Source: FW021-bin31 sp964478125
GTDB taxonomy: Bacteria; Bacteroidota; Bacteroidia; Chitinophagales; Chitinophagaceae
Reading direction: 5' to 3'
Length of the DNA stretch: 35,552 bases
Assembly (NCBI GenBank): GCA_964478125.1
Contig: CAYZGR010000034.1
Coordinates: 1 to 35,552 of the forward strand
A program made the translations under genes and the position numbers. Shown piece by piece: positions 1 through 8,005 of this stretch. The notes under the pieces are model-generated. The model saw nothing but the letters and a program-made list of their open reading frames with translations. It had not been told where the DNA came from and searched no databases. The stretch's first letter is position 1; each line of letters begins with the position of its first letter.

Positions 1-2
1 AG

Positions 3-1112
3 GTCAATTCCTCCGGAGGGAAAATTATTTTGGCAGGTTATGACAAAGCAGAAGACATCTATGATACCATCCTTACTAACCTCAAAGATATCTCGAATTA
101 CCTGGCCAATTTAAATCCGGATCCTTTTTATACCGGTCAGTTAAAGGCATACGATATCATAAACGGCGGCAGCATTATGAAATGGAGAAAGTATTGTAAT
201 TCATTACTGCTTAGGCTGGCTATGCGTATCTCGTACAAAGACGAATCAAAAGCCAAATCCATTGTTCAGGAAATGCTAAACAACCCGGCCCAATATCCTT
301 TAGTAGATAATAATAATGAAAATATTGAAATTGCCGCTGAAGAACCGTCTTTAGGTGCTATTACGGGCGCTCACGAAGGGGCAATTAAGGGCGGGATCAA
401 CCAAACTCCCGCTCCTGGTTTTATGTTAGATGAGCTTTTATTGCCTTCAAAAGATCCCCGAACACAAGTATTCTTTTCGAAGAATAAGAATGGCATATTT
501 CAGGGGCTTCCCACCGAGTGGACCGCTACTAAGCAGGAAAGTGACATAGCAAACGACCTCGTCTCAGTTTATGATTCAACTACATTTGTTGAGAACAATC
601 AATTCCCGGGTATTATTGTTACCGCAGCAGAAGTAAACTTCTTTAAAGCAGAAGCCTATGAAAGATGGGGAGGCGGCAATGCCGAAGATGCTTATAAAAC
701 AGGGATTAAGCAGTCCATCGAGTTTTGGTATCACATCAACAATATCAACGAAAACGATGATGGGTTTGCCAATTTCGATCCGAAAACACCACCTACGGAT
801 GCCGAAATATCGACTTTCCTTTCCAATCCTATTGTGGCATATACCGGATCAAAAGATCAAAAGTTGGAAAAGATTGCTACGCAACAGTGGATAGACTATG
901 GTTTGATGCGTAATTATCAAGGGTGGGCGCTCATTCGCCGAACGGGTTTCCCCAAATTAAATTTCAAACCGGATCCCGGCTCTACGCAATCTACCATTCC
1001 TCCTAGCAGATTATTATATCCGGTGTCTGAGCGTACCTTAAATACGGACCATTATAACGCCGTAAAAGGAGAAGATACAGTTGATGGAAAAATTTTCTGG
1101 GATGTAAAATAG
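3..1112 (+). CDS. SusD/RagB family outer-membrane lipoprotein, 5'-truncated
   Basis: This is the C-terminal part of a SusD-like glycan-binding lipoprotein. The frame is open from the first bases of the window, so the TTG at 30 is not a real start; the true start, signal peptide and lipobox lie upstream. About 369 residues remain. Family marks are YDKAEDIYDTILTNL near the left end, the helix segment with LLLRLAMRIS, and the C-terminal block QWIDYGLMRNYQGWALIRRTG followed by LLYPVSE, which resemble the SusD_2 branch (PF12771) more than classical SusD. Such proteins sit on the cell surface as the lid of a SusC TonB-dependent transporter, whose gene would be expected just upstream, outside the window. 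It precedes two glycoside hydrolases on the same strand, so it probably belongs to one polysaccharide-utilisation locus. The substrate cannot be read from this fragment. Confidence 0.85.
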   Translation, partial: VNSSGGKIILAGYDKAEDIYDTILTNLKDISNYLANLNPDPFYTGQLKAYDIINGGSIMKWRKYCNSLLLRLAMRISYKDESKAKSIVQEMLNNPAQYPLVDNNNENIEIAAEEPSLGAITGAHEGAIKGGINQTPAPGFMLDELLLPSKDPRTQVFFSKNKNGIFQGLPTEWTATKQESDIANDLVSVYDSTTFVENNQFPGIIVTAAEVNFFKAEAYERWGGGNAEDAYKTGIKQSIEFWYHINNINENDDGFANFDPKTPPTDAEISTFLSNPIVAYTGSKDQKLEKIATQQWIDYGLMRNYQGWALIRRTGFPKLNFKPDPGSTQSTIPPSRLLYPVSERTLNTDHYNAVKGEDTVDGKIFWDVK

Positions 1113-1120
1113 ACTATTAA

Positions 1121-1164
1121 TTCATTAGAAGAGCCGTCTCGATGGAGACGGCTCTTCTAATGAA
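1121..1164. terminator. Perfect 20-bp inverted repeat between SusD-like gene and fucosidase gene
   Basis: The arms 1121-1140 and 1145-1164 are perfectly complementary around the loop GATG. The core is AGAAGAGCCGTCTC. The hairpin begins 8 bases after the SusD stop and ends 24 bases before the fucosidase ATG. No T-run follows on the plus strand, so it is not a textbook intrinsic terminator. It may instead act as an mRNA-stabilising or processing hairpin that separates the SusD message from the hydrolase messages. Confidence 0.6.
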
Positions 1165-1188
1165 AAGATCTATTAAAAACCATTGTTT

Positions 1189-2619
1189 ATGAAACGATTG
1201 ATATCCGTTCTGCTTCTCCTACCCTGTACGATCCTTTTTTCTTTTGCCCAGGAAAAAGATTCCTATATTCCGCCAAAAGACCCCTTGGTCCGGCAAAAAC
1301 TGGACCACTGGCAGGATTTAAAATTTGGCCTGCTTATGCACTGGGGTGCATATAGCCAATGGGGCGTGGTGGAAAGCTGGAGTATCTGTCCCGAAGATGA
1401 GAGCTGGACACAGCGCCATGGACATGGATCAGGAAACTACTTTACGTATTTATCGAATTATACAAATTTGCTAAAGACTTTCAATCCTGTTGATTTCAAT
1501 CCTGAAAAATGGGCCGATGCCGCTGAAGAAGCAGGAATGCGTTATGTCGTATTTACAACGAAGCACCACGATGGCTTCTGTATGTTCGATACCCATCAAA
1601 CCAATTACAAAATTACCAGCGAGGAAGATCCTTTTCATACCAACCCGAGGGCAAATGTTACCAAAGAAATCTTTAATGCTTTTCGCAAAGATGATTTTTA
1701 CATCGGCGCTTATTTTTCCAAACCGGATTGGCACTCTCCCTATTTCTGGTGGTCCTACTTCCCTCCGCTGGACCGTTTCCCCAATTATGATGAAGCCAAA
1801 TATCCAAAACGCTGGCAAAAATTCAAAGATTTTACATTCAATCAGATTCACGAATTATTGGGTGGCGAATATGGCAAAGTAGATATCCTCTGGCTGGATG
1901 GCGGTTGGGTTCGGCCTCATGATGACGCTGTTATAAAAAAGCATCCGCGATGGAATGATGATATAGACATGCCGCGCATTGCAAAAATGGCCAGGCAAAA
2001 CCAACCCGGCATTTTAATGGTAGATCGCTCAGTAGGCGGTTTGTATGAAAATTACCGTACACCGGAACAACAAGTACCCGGCCATGTATTGCCCTATCCC
2101 TGGGAAACCTGTATGACCATGGGCACCTCCTGGAGCTATAAGCCGAACGACACCTACAAATCTGCAGATGAGCTGATCAAGTTACTCGTAAAAATTGTAG
2201 CTTATGGTGGAAATTTTCTTTTAAATATAGGACCTGACCCCAACGGGGATTGGGATCCGGTAGCCTATGAAAGGCTGAAAGAAATCGGCGACTGGATGAA
2301 AGTGAACAGCGAGGGAATTTATGCCACTGAGCCTATAGCGCCCTATCATGAAGGGAACCTCTATTTTACACAAAAAAAAGACCGGTCTGCGATTTATGCA
2401 TTTTATACTCCTGATAAACCCAATAAGGGATTGCCGGCGCAAATCCATTTCTCAAAAAGGAAAGCTCCGGAACATGCTAAGATCTTTTTACTGGGATATT
2501 CCAGGCCGCTAAAATGGAAAACAACAGGAGAAGGAATGACCCTATTTATACCCAAAAAATTACAGCAAAACCCGCCGGGTAAATATGTATGGGTTTTTAA
2601 ATGGAATAACAATCCATAA
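1189..2619 (+). CDS. GH29 alpha-L-fucosidase, exported
   Basis: This is a retaining alpha-L-fucosidase that removes terminal fucose from glycans. The ATG at 1189 is preferred over the in-frame TTG at 1183 because it gives a clean signal peptide (MKRLISVLLLLPCTILFSFAQ, cut near AQ-EK) and a 476-residue product of normal GH29 length. GH29 marks are FGLLMHWGAYSQWGVVESW near residues 46-64, the KHHDGF motif near 125-130, and ILWLDGGW, whose Asp (about D237) is at the position of the catalytic nucleophile. The general acid is not conserved in this family and is not assigned. The stop lies 7 bases before the next hydrolase start, which implies co-transcription. Fucosidase plus GH3 beside SusD suggests a fucosylated plant or animal glycan as substrate, which is inference. 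Confidence 0.93.
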   Translation: MKRLISVLLLLPCTILFSFAQEKDSYIPPKDPLVRQKLDHWQDLKFGLLMHWGAYSQWGVVESWSICPEDESWTQRHGHGSGNYFTYLSNYTNLLKTFNPVDFNPEKWADAAEEAGMRYVVFTTKHHDGFCMFDTHQTNYKITSEEDPFHTNPRANVTKEIFNAFRKDDFYIGAYFSKPDWHSPYFWWSYFPPLDRFPNYDEAKYPKRWQKFKDFTFNQIHELLGGEYGKVDILWLDGGWVRPHDDAVIKKHPRWNDDIDMPRIAKMARQNQPGILMVDRSVGGLYENYRTPEQQVPGHVLPYPWETCMTMGTSWSYKPNDTYKSADELIKLLVKIVAYGGNFLLNIGPDPNGDWDPVAYERLKEIGDWMKVNSEGIYATEPIAPYHEGNLYFTQKKDRSAIYAFYTPDKPNKGLPAQIHFSKRKAPEHAKIFLLGYSRPLKWKTTGEGMTLFIPKKLQQNPPGKYVWVFKWNNNP

Positions 2620-2626
2620 CTTAACC

Positions 2627-5284
2627 ATGAAAAAATATCTTCTGCCCGTCTTTCTGCTAAGTTGCACGACTGCATTCTGCCAAACAACTCTTCCCTACAA
2701 GAATCCCAATCTTCCTCCGGATGTGAGAGCGAAAGATTTACTTAAACGAATGACGCCAAAAGAAAAGTTCTTTCAACTTTTCATGGTACCCGGTGATCTG
2801 CATAACCGTACAGGCGACAAGTATGAAAATGGCCTGTTTGGATTGCAGGTGAGTGCCGAAGCTAAAGGAGATGAAGCCGGCCAAATGCTCAGTTACAATA
2901 CCACGGATAATGCCTTGCAATTTGCTAAAAAGCTCAATACGATTCAAAAGTTCTTTATCGAAAAAACGCGTTTGGGTATCCCCGTTATTTTTTTTGATGA
3001 AGCATTGCATGGACTGGTTCGCAGTGATGCCACGGTTTATCCGCAAGCCATTGGCCTGGCGGCTACTTTTGATACCAGCCTCATGCATAACGTGGCACAT
3101 TCCATAGCAAGAGAGACGCGGGTAAGAGGGGTACGACAGGTACTTTCTCCTGTTATCAATCTGGCCAGTGATGTACGCTGGGGCAGAGTAGAAGAAACTT
3201 ATGGCGAAGATCCTTTTTTGTCTTCCGAAATGGCGGTGGCTTTCGTTAGCGAATTTGAGGAAAAAGGCATCATTGCAACACCTAAGCACTTCGTTGCCAA
3301 TATCGGCGATGGAGGCAGAGACAGTTATCCTGTTTATTATAACAAAAGACATTTGGAGGAATATCATTTTCCACCGTTTAAAGCCGCTTTCAAGCGGGCG
3401 GGCGCACAATCAGTCATGACTGCTTACAATTCCTTGAATGGCTCTTCTGCCGCATCCAATAGCTGGTTGTTACAAAAGAAATTAAAAGGAGACTGGGATT
3501 TTAACGGTTTCGTCATTTCCGATGCCAATGCAGTGGGAGGAGATGTGGTATTGCTTCATACGGCAAAAAATGCTGCAGATGCAGCCATGCACGCCCTCAA
3601 CGGAGGCCTGGATGTCATCTTCCAAACCGACTATAACCATTATCGGGCATTCATCCCCCATTTTTTAGATGGAAAAATAGATACAAACCGGATCAATGAT
3701 GCCGTATTCAGAGTTTTAAGCGCTAAATTTAAACTCGGGCTTTTTGATCATCCTTATGTTTCAGAAAAAGAAGCACGAAAAATGATGCAGGAGGCAACCG
3801 GTAAAAGAATCGCAAAACAGGCAGCGCTGGAATCTATTGTGTTATTAAAAAATGCACATGCGGTTCTTCCTTTAAAAGATCATATTCACCATATAGCAGT
3901 AATAGGACAGGATGCCGATTCCATCCGGCTTGGAGATTATAGCGGTCCGGGAAAAAATGCCGTAAGCATACTAGAAGGTATCAAAGCACAAGCAAAAAAG
4001 AACCACATTAAAATATCGTATGCGCTCGGGGCAACGGTACAGGATCAACCCTATAATGTAGTATCATCCACTTACTTAAGAGACTTACAAAACAACGAAG
4101 GGCTGAGCGCCGCTTATTACAATAATATCAGTCTGTCCGGTAACCCTGCTGTAGAAAAAACAGTAAAAAATATCGATTTTTTATGGACCCTTTCCGGGCC
4201 GGACCGGGTAATAAAAACAAATTTTTATTCCGCCAGGTGGCAGGGAACAATTCACAGTCCCCGAACGGGACATTTCAACATAGGACTGGAAGGAGATGAT
4301 GGTTTCAGGCTTTATATCAACAATAAATTATTGATTGATAACTGGAAAAAAGTTTCTTACAGTAAAAAGGGGGTTGATTTCTATTTTGAAAAGGGAAAAT
4401 CATATGACATCAAGATAGAATTCTATGAACCCGCAAGAAATGGAAGGCTCAAATTAATTTGGGATGCTGACGTAGAAAACAATTGGGAAAGTCAAATAAA
4501 GCAGGCGGTAAATATTGTCAAACGGTCCGATATCGCTGTTATTACAGCCGGTATTCACGAAGGGGAATTTCAGGACAGGGCATTCCTTTCCTTACCCGGC
4601 CACCAGGAAGAACTGATCAATGCAATAGCAAAAACGGGGAAGCCCGTAGTTGTGATATTAGTAGGCGGCAGTGCCATCACCATGAACAATTGGATGGATC
4701 ACGTGGATGCCATTTTGGACGTCTGGTACCCTGGAGAAGAGGGTGGAAATGCCGTCGCATCCGTCTTATTTGGGAAATACAATCCTGCGGGAAGGCTACC
4801 CATCACTTTCCCGATAAGCGAAGGCCAGTTGCCTCTGGTTTACAACCATAAGCCTACCGGAAGGGCGGATTATTATTATGATTTAAGTGGTTTCCCCTTG
4901 TTTCCTTTCGGCTATGGTTTAAGTTACACTACTTTCAAATACAGCAACCTGCATTTTTCAAAAAACAATATAGATAAGACTGATTCCACAACAGCAACTT
5001 TCACTATTACAAATACGGGGAAAATGGCAGGAGACGAAGTTATTCAGCTTTACATTCATGATCTGATAGCCTCCGTTACACAACCTGTCATGCGACTGAA
5101 GGGATTTCAGCGTATGCACCTGAAGGCAGGAGAATCAAAAGAGGTCAGCTTCTTAATTACCCCGCAAATGCTTAGCATGCTGGATAAAAATCTCCATAAG
5201 GTAGTAGAGCCGGGAGATTTTGATATCATGATCGGCGCTTCCTCAAGAGATATAAGGCTAAAAAAGAAACTAAAGGTGGAATAA
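2627..5284 (+). CDS. GH3 family beta-glycosidase with inserted PA14 domain, exported
   Basis: This is an exo-acting beta-glycosidase (beta-glucosidase or beta-xylosidase type). The ATG at 2627 gives MKKYLLPVFLLSCTTAFCQ, a signal peptide; an in-frame earlier start would lie inside the fucosidase gene. About 885 residues. Order of domains: GH3 N-terminal barrel (about 25-370) with KHF near 220 and GFVISDAN, whose Asp about 299 is the nucleophile position; then the GH3 C-terminal domain, interrupted by a PA14 domain (about 485-615, with GDDGFRLYINNKLLIDNW); then GIHEGEFQDR, holding the probable acid/base Glu (about 647); and a fibronectin-III-like C-terminus ending near GDFDIMIGASS. SDAN replaces the commoner SDW, so substrate preference is open. 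PA14 insertions in GH3 enzymes are known to shape the substrate pocket. It is the last gene of the hydrolase unit, followed by a strong terminator. Confidence 0.93.
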   Translation: MKKYLLPVFLLSCTTAFCQTTLPYKNPNLPPDVRAKDLLKRMTPKEKFFQLFMVPGDLHNRTGDKYENGLFGLQVSAEAKGDEAGQMLSYNTTDNALQFAKKLNTIQKFFIEKTRLGIPVIFFDEALHGLVRSDATVYPQAIGLAATFDTSLMHNVAHSIARETRVRGVRQVLSPVINLASDVRWGRVEETYGEDPFLSSEMAVAFVSEFEEKGIIATPKHFVANIGDGGRDSYPVYYNKRHLEEYHFPPFKAAFKRAGAQSVMTAYNSLNGSSAASNSWLLQKKLKGDWDFNGFVISDANAVGGDVVLLHTAKNAADAAMHALNGGLDVIFQTDYNHYRAFIPHFLDGKIDTNRINDAVFRVLSAKFKLGLFDHPYVSEKEARKMMQEATGKRIAKQAALESIVLLKNAHAVLPLKDHIHHIAVIGQDADSIRLGDYSGPGKNAVSILEGIKAQAKKNHIKISYALGATVQDQPYNVVSSTYLRDLQNNEGLSAAYYNNISLSGNPAVEKTVKNIDFLWTLSGPDRVIKTNFYSARWQGTIHSPRTGHFNIGLEGDDGFRLYINNKLLIDNWKKVSYSKKGVDFYFEKGKSYDIKIEFYEPARNGRLKLIWDADVENNWESQIKQAVNIVKRSDIAVITAGIHEGEFQDRAFLSLPGHQEELINAIAKTGKPVVVILVGGSAITMNNWMDHVDAILDVWYPGEEGGNAVASVLFGKYNPAGRLPITFPISEGQLPLVYNHKPTGRADYYYDLSGFPLFPFGYGLSYTTFKYSNLHFSKNNIDKTDSTTATFTITNTGKMAGDEVIQLYIHDLIASVTQPVMRLKGFQRMHLKAGESKEVSFLITPQMLSMLDKNLHKVVEPGDFDIMIGASSRDIRLKKKLKVE

Positions 5285-5289
5285 AGACC

Positions 5290-5319
5290 AAAAATGGCCT
5301 CCCTCAAGGCCATTTTTTT
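5290..5319 (+). terminator. Intrinsic terminator after GH3 gene
   Basis: An 11-bp stem, AAAAATGGCCT at 5290-5300 with its exact complement at 5307-5317, encloses a 6-base loop and runs into seven T residues (5313-5319). It starts 5 bases after the GH3 stop codon. An ATG that happens to lie in the stem (5294) is in frame with the downstream repressor but is not its start. Confidence 0.9.
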
Positions 5320-5326
5320 AAATCTT

Positions 5327-5357
5327 TTTGGAGATTACGAAAATATTCGTATGTTTG
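5327..5357 (+). promoter_or_regulatory. Bacteroidota-type promoter of the blaI-like gene
   Basis: TTTG at 5327-5330 and TATGTTTG at 5350-5357 are separated by 19 bases, an exact match to the Bacteroidota housekeeping consensus (-33 TTTG, -7 TAnnTTTG). The predicted start of transcription is near 5363, giving a leader of about 15 bases before the ATG at 5378. The promoter begins 8 bases after the GH3 terminator, so the regulator is an independent unit. Confidence 0.75.
5336..5351. promoter_or_regulatory. Operator O1, TACGAA-N4-TTCGTA
   Basis: TACGAAAATATTCGTA is a perfect dyad with six-base arms. It fills the spacer between the -33 and -7 elements and overlaps the first two bases of the -7 box. 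BlaI/MecI repressors bind dyads of similar size as dimers, so this is the likely autoregulatory site. Its arms match O2 exactly. Confidence 0.75.
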
Positions 5358-5359
5358 CC

Positions 5360-5375
5360 TACGAAACCATTCGTA
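5360..5375. promoter_or_regulatory. Operator O2, TACGAA-N4-TTCGTA
   Basis: TACGAAACCATTCGTA has the same arms as O1, with centres 24 bases apart. It covers the predicted transcription start and ends two bases before the repressor ATG. Paired dyads across a promoter are the arrangement expected for co-operative BlaI-type repression. Confidence 0.75.
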
Positions 5376-5377
5376 AG

Positions 5378-5773
5378 ATGAAAAGAATAAAGCCGACCGA
5401 GGGTGAATTAGAGATTCTCCGTGTCTTATGGGACAAGGGAACAGCCACCGTCCGTGAAGTACATGAAACGCTGACCGAAAACAAGCGGTCGGGATATACC
5501 ACCACCCTGAAGTTAATGCAGATTATGCATGAGAAAGGATTGGTAAAAAGAGATACCTCTGCGCGTTCTCATGTATATCGGGCCGCTCTATCTGAAAAAA
5601 GAGCGCAAAAGCTCATGCTGGATCGTTTGATACATACTTTATTTGGAGGGTCTTCCTCTTCTCTTGTTATGCAGGCGCTGGGACATCACAAGGCTTCGCC
5701 TGAAGAGATAGAGGCCATTAAGGCGTATCTACGGGAGATGGAGCGACCGGATGACGAGGCGAGCGAACGATAG
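5378..5773 (+). CDS. BlaI/MecI family transcriptional repressor
   Basis: This is a winged-helix repressor of 131 residues. The start at 5378 gives MKRIKPTEGELEILRVLW, the standard family N-terminus; the longer in-frame reading from 5294 would begin inside the upstream terminator and is rejected. TATVREVHETL (22-32) and YTTTLKLMQIMHEKGLVKR (about 40-58) are the helix-turn-helix and recognition helix, followed by the wing with SHVYRA. The C-terminal part is the dimerisation and cleavage region. In known systems an M56 metallopeptidase sensor leads to cleavage of the repressor and derepression. The downstream M56 gene fits that, and the two operators in its own promoter indicate autoregulation. 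No beta-lactamase gene lies nearby, so the signal and the wider regulon are unknown. Confidence 0.92.
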   Translation: MKRIKPTEGELEILRVLWDKGTATVREVHETLTENKRSGYTTTLKLMQIMHEKGLVKRDTSARSHVYRAALSEKRAQKLMLDRLIHTLFGGSSSSLVMQALGHHKASPEEIEAIKAYLREMERPDDEASER

Positions 5774-5967
5774 AGCAAGGGCGAAGGCGTAGTCATATAA
5801 ATATTTATGGCGATTGAATGTGCCGAATCAAATTCGTTCAGGCTGGCGATACCGCCACATGTTACATTTTAACCTAATAAATACCTTAATAGTTGTTTCG
5901 ACTTCTTAATTTAATGATTTTAAGAAATAAAAATTTTTAACGGTTTTAAAGAATAAAATCTCCGATC

Positions 5968-7824
5968 ATGTCATTCACAATTTCTTCATTCATCAACGCG
6001 TTGGGTTGGACACTGATCCATTCCTTATGGCAGGGAGCTATGCTTTTCTTACTGCTGAAACTGGTCCTCCTCTATATGAAGGACAGCCCCGCTCGTATAC
6101 GATATGATTTATCCTGTTTTGCACTGGGAGGTATCTTTATTTTCTTTCTTTTGACCTTTTACGACCAATGGGAACGTATCTCTGCCTTCTCTCAGGTAAC
6201 TTTCCATGCGAGCGGCGCCGCTACAACCGGAACTGCGTTACCTGGAGCCGCCTTTTCCCCGCCATCCTTTAAAGATCATTTTACAGGGAATTGGCTGCTA
6301 TATCCGGTGGGCTTGTATGCTGTCGGGCTCTTTTTTTTCCTGGTAAAAGTAATACGGGACCTATATCTCATGAGAACGATCCGAAATACGGGAAAAAGAC
6401 CGTTTGACCGGGTATGGGAAAACTACCTGATTCAACTCGCACGTGCCTGGAAAATTCCACAAAATGTAGGTTTATACCTCTCGGAAAAAGTGGATGTTCC
6501 GGTAGTTATCGGCTATTTCAAACCGGTGATTTACCTGCCTTTCAGCCTGGTTAACCATCTGCCTCCGGAACAGATCGAGACCATCCTGCTGCATGAGCTG
6601 GCCCATATCAAACGGGCTGATTTTCTGGTTAATATATTGCAAACCTTAGTAGAAACATTATTGTTTTTTAATCCCTTCGCATGGGCCGTATCCAAAATGA
6701 TAAATAAAGAAAGGGAACTGGCCTGTGATGAGCGGGTCGTTGCGGAAAAAGGGCCTAAAACCTACGCAGAGAGCCTGCTCGCCCTGGAAGAAAACAGGAT
6801 GGATACAGGGAAACTCGTCCTTGCCGCCACGCATAAAAAGCAACAATTATTTTACAGGATTAAAAACATCATGGAAATGAAGACAAAGAAATTCAATGTA
6901 GCGCAAAAATTATTGGTATTCGCATTTATCATAATAACCGCCTTCTCTATCTCATGGCTTACCCCGGGGAATGAGAAGCATATTCCGCCAAGGGATAAAA
7001 CACAAAAGGCTCCTGTAACTATAGCCTCTGTTCGTGCTATAGATACCACCCAGCCTCCGGCCCCTACTCCACCAAACCCTACTCTAGCCGCTACGCCTCC
7101 CGCTGTGCCGGCAAATTTGCAAAACAAACCGCCCGTTCCACCCGTACCTCCCCAGCCCGTGATTTACATAGACTCCATCCCCAGGATCATAGATTCCACC
7201 TTGTCCGGAGTAGCTACCGGGATCCAACAATATTTCAATAGCGAAGGCTGGAAAAATTACATGCAATCCCTGAAAGCTTATACTTCCACTCTAAAACAAT
7301 ATTACAAGAGTGAAGATTGGCAGAAATACCAAAAACAATTGAAGGATTATGCCCGGCAAATGAAGCGGCATTTTAACAGCAAGGAATGGCAAAAGCAACA
7401 GGAGGCTATCCGGAAGCAGGCTCTGGCTATGAAACAGCAATTTAAAAGCGACGCATGGAAGCGGCAAATAGACAGCATGCGTTATGCATTCGCTATAAAC
7501 AGGCCTGACACAGATTCTATCTTAAGACAGGTTAAGAAAAGAATAGCCAGGTTGGCCCATGAGGATAATGCGATCATGACGGTGACAGACGGGGAAAAAA
7601 GTGTCAATACCAATAAGCTGATCGACAAGCTCAACACCGACGGCTTGCTAAGAAACAAGGACAACTATAAAATTCGTCTAGATGATCGGGGCTTGTTTAT
7701 AAACGGCAAAAAACAGCCGGATACCTATTACAAGAAATATCGTTCGCTTGTAGGTGATCATACAAGAATAAAAATCAAGAAGAATAATGGAACTACAAGC
7801 AGTAGTATTAGCACCGGCCGTTAG
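5968..7824 (+). CDS. M56 family (BlaR1-like) membrane metallopeptidase with 23-residue repeats
   Basis: This is a 618-residue membrane sensor protease, the likely partner of the upstream BlaI-like repressor. Hydrophobic segments lie near 10-35, 50-65, 110-128 and 310-330, the usual four-helix M56 layout. The zinc site is HELAHIKR (His209, Glu210, His213) plus the third ligand in EREL-ACDE (Glu250). After the last helix comes a Pro/Thr-rich linker (about 335-400), then four tandem 23-residue repeats (about 422-513) and a small C-terminal domain. There is no penicillin-binding domain as in staphylococcal BlaR1, so beta-lactam sensing should not be assumed. The 194-base gap to blaI is AT-rich, with no operator copy found in it; whether the two genes share a transcript is unclear. 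Confidence 0.9.
   Translation: MSFTISSFINALGWTLIHSLWQGAMLFLLLKLVLLYMKDSPARIRYDLSCFALGGIFIFFLLTFYDQWERISAFSQVTFHASGAATTGTALPGAAFSPPSFKDHFTGNWLLYPVGLYAVGLFFFLVKVIRDLYLMRTIRNTGKRPFDRVWENYLIQLARAWKIPQNVGLYLSEKVDVPVVIGYFKPVIYLPFSLVNHLPPEQIETILLHELAHIKRADFLVNILQTLVETLLFFNPFAWAVSKMINKERELACDERVVAEKGPKTYAESLLALEENRMDTGKLVLAATHKKQQLFYRIKNIMEMKTKKFNVAQKLLVFAFIIITAFSISWLTPGNEKHIPPRDKTQKAPVTIASVRAIDTTQPPAPTPPNPTLAATPPAVPANLQNKPPVPPVPPQPVIYIDSIPRIIDSTLSGVATGIQQYFNSEGWKNYMQSLKAYTSTLKQYYKSEDWQKYQKQLKDYARQMKRHFNSKEWQKQQEAIRKQALAMKQQFKSDAWKRQIDSMRYAFAINRPDTDSILRQVKKRIARLAHEDNAIMTVTDGEKSVNTNKLIDKLNTDGLLRNKDNYKIRLDDRGLFINGKKQPDTYYKKYRSLVGDHTRIKIKKNNGTTSSSISTGR
7231..7506 (+). repeat. Four tandem 69-base units encoding 23-residue repeats
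   Basis: Units run 7231-7299, 7300-7368, 7369-7437 and 7438-7506 in the M56 gene. Each encodes a version of (Y/H/Q)(F/Y)(N/K)S-x-x-W-K/Q, then a charged amphipathic stretch rich in Lys and Gln. The aromatic residue two to three positions before Ser and the Trp at unit position 7 are kept in all four. The codons have diverged while the protein pattern is retained. Confidence 0.85.
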
Positions 7825-8005
7825 TCATCCCATACCGTTTAGCCGGGGAGGATGTTCTGTTTTTCCGGTAAAGCGGCAGCATTGAAAAAACATAAAACTA
7901 TTTTAGTGACCTCAAAAGCAATAAGTTTGCCTCCCCATCCTGTAGTGCAATTTAAACCGTGTTAAATTATTTATAACTAACTTCATAATATTAAGTAAAA
8001 TGGGG
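7825..8005. other. Intergenic stretch after M56 gene
   Basis: This is an AT-rich sequence between the M56 stop and the first copy of the gap-flanking 55-mer. I see no convincing reading frame, terminator or promoter in it. Together with the gap and 8216-8291 it makes a gene-free stretch of 467 positions. Confidence 0.5.

Noticed and set aside
2738..3409. Long antisense open frame within the GH3 gene
   Set aside because: It is opposite a strongly supported glycosidase, with no recognisable domain or start context; typical shadow frame.
5294..5377. Longer N-terminus for the BlaI-like protein
   Set aside because: It begins inside the GH3 terminator stem and would run through the promoter and both operators; the family N-terminus begins at 5378.
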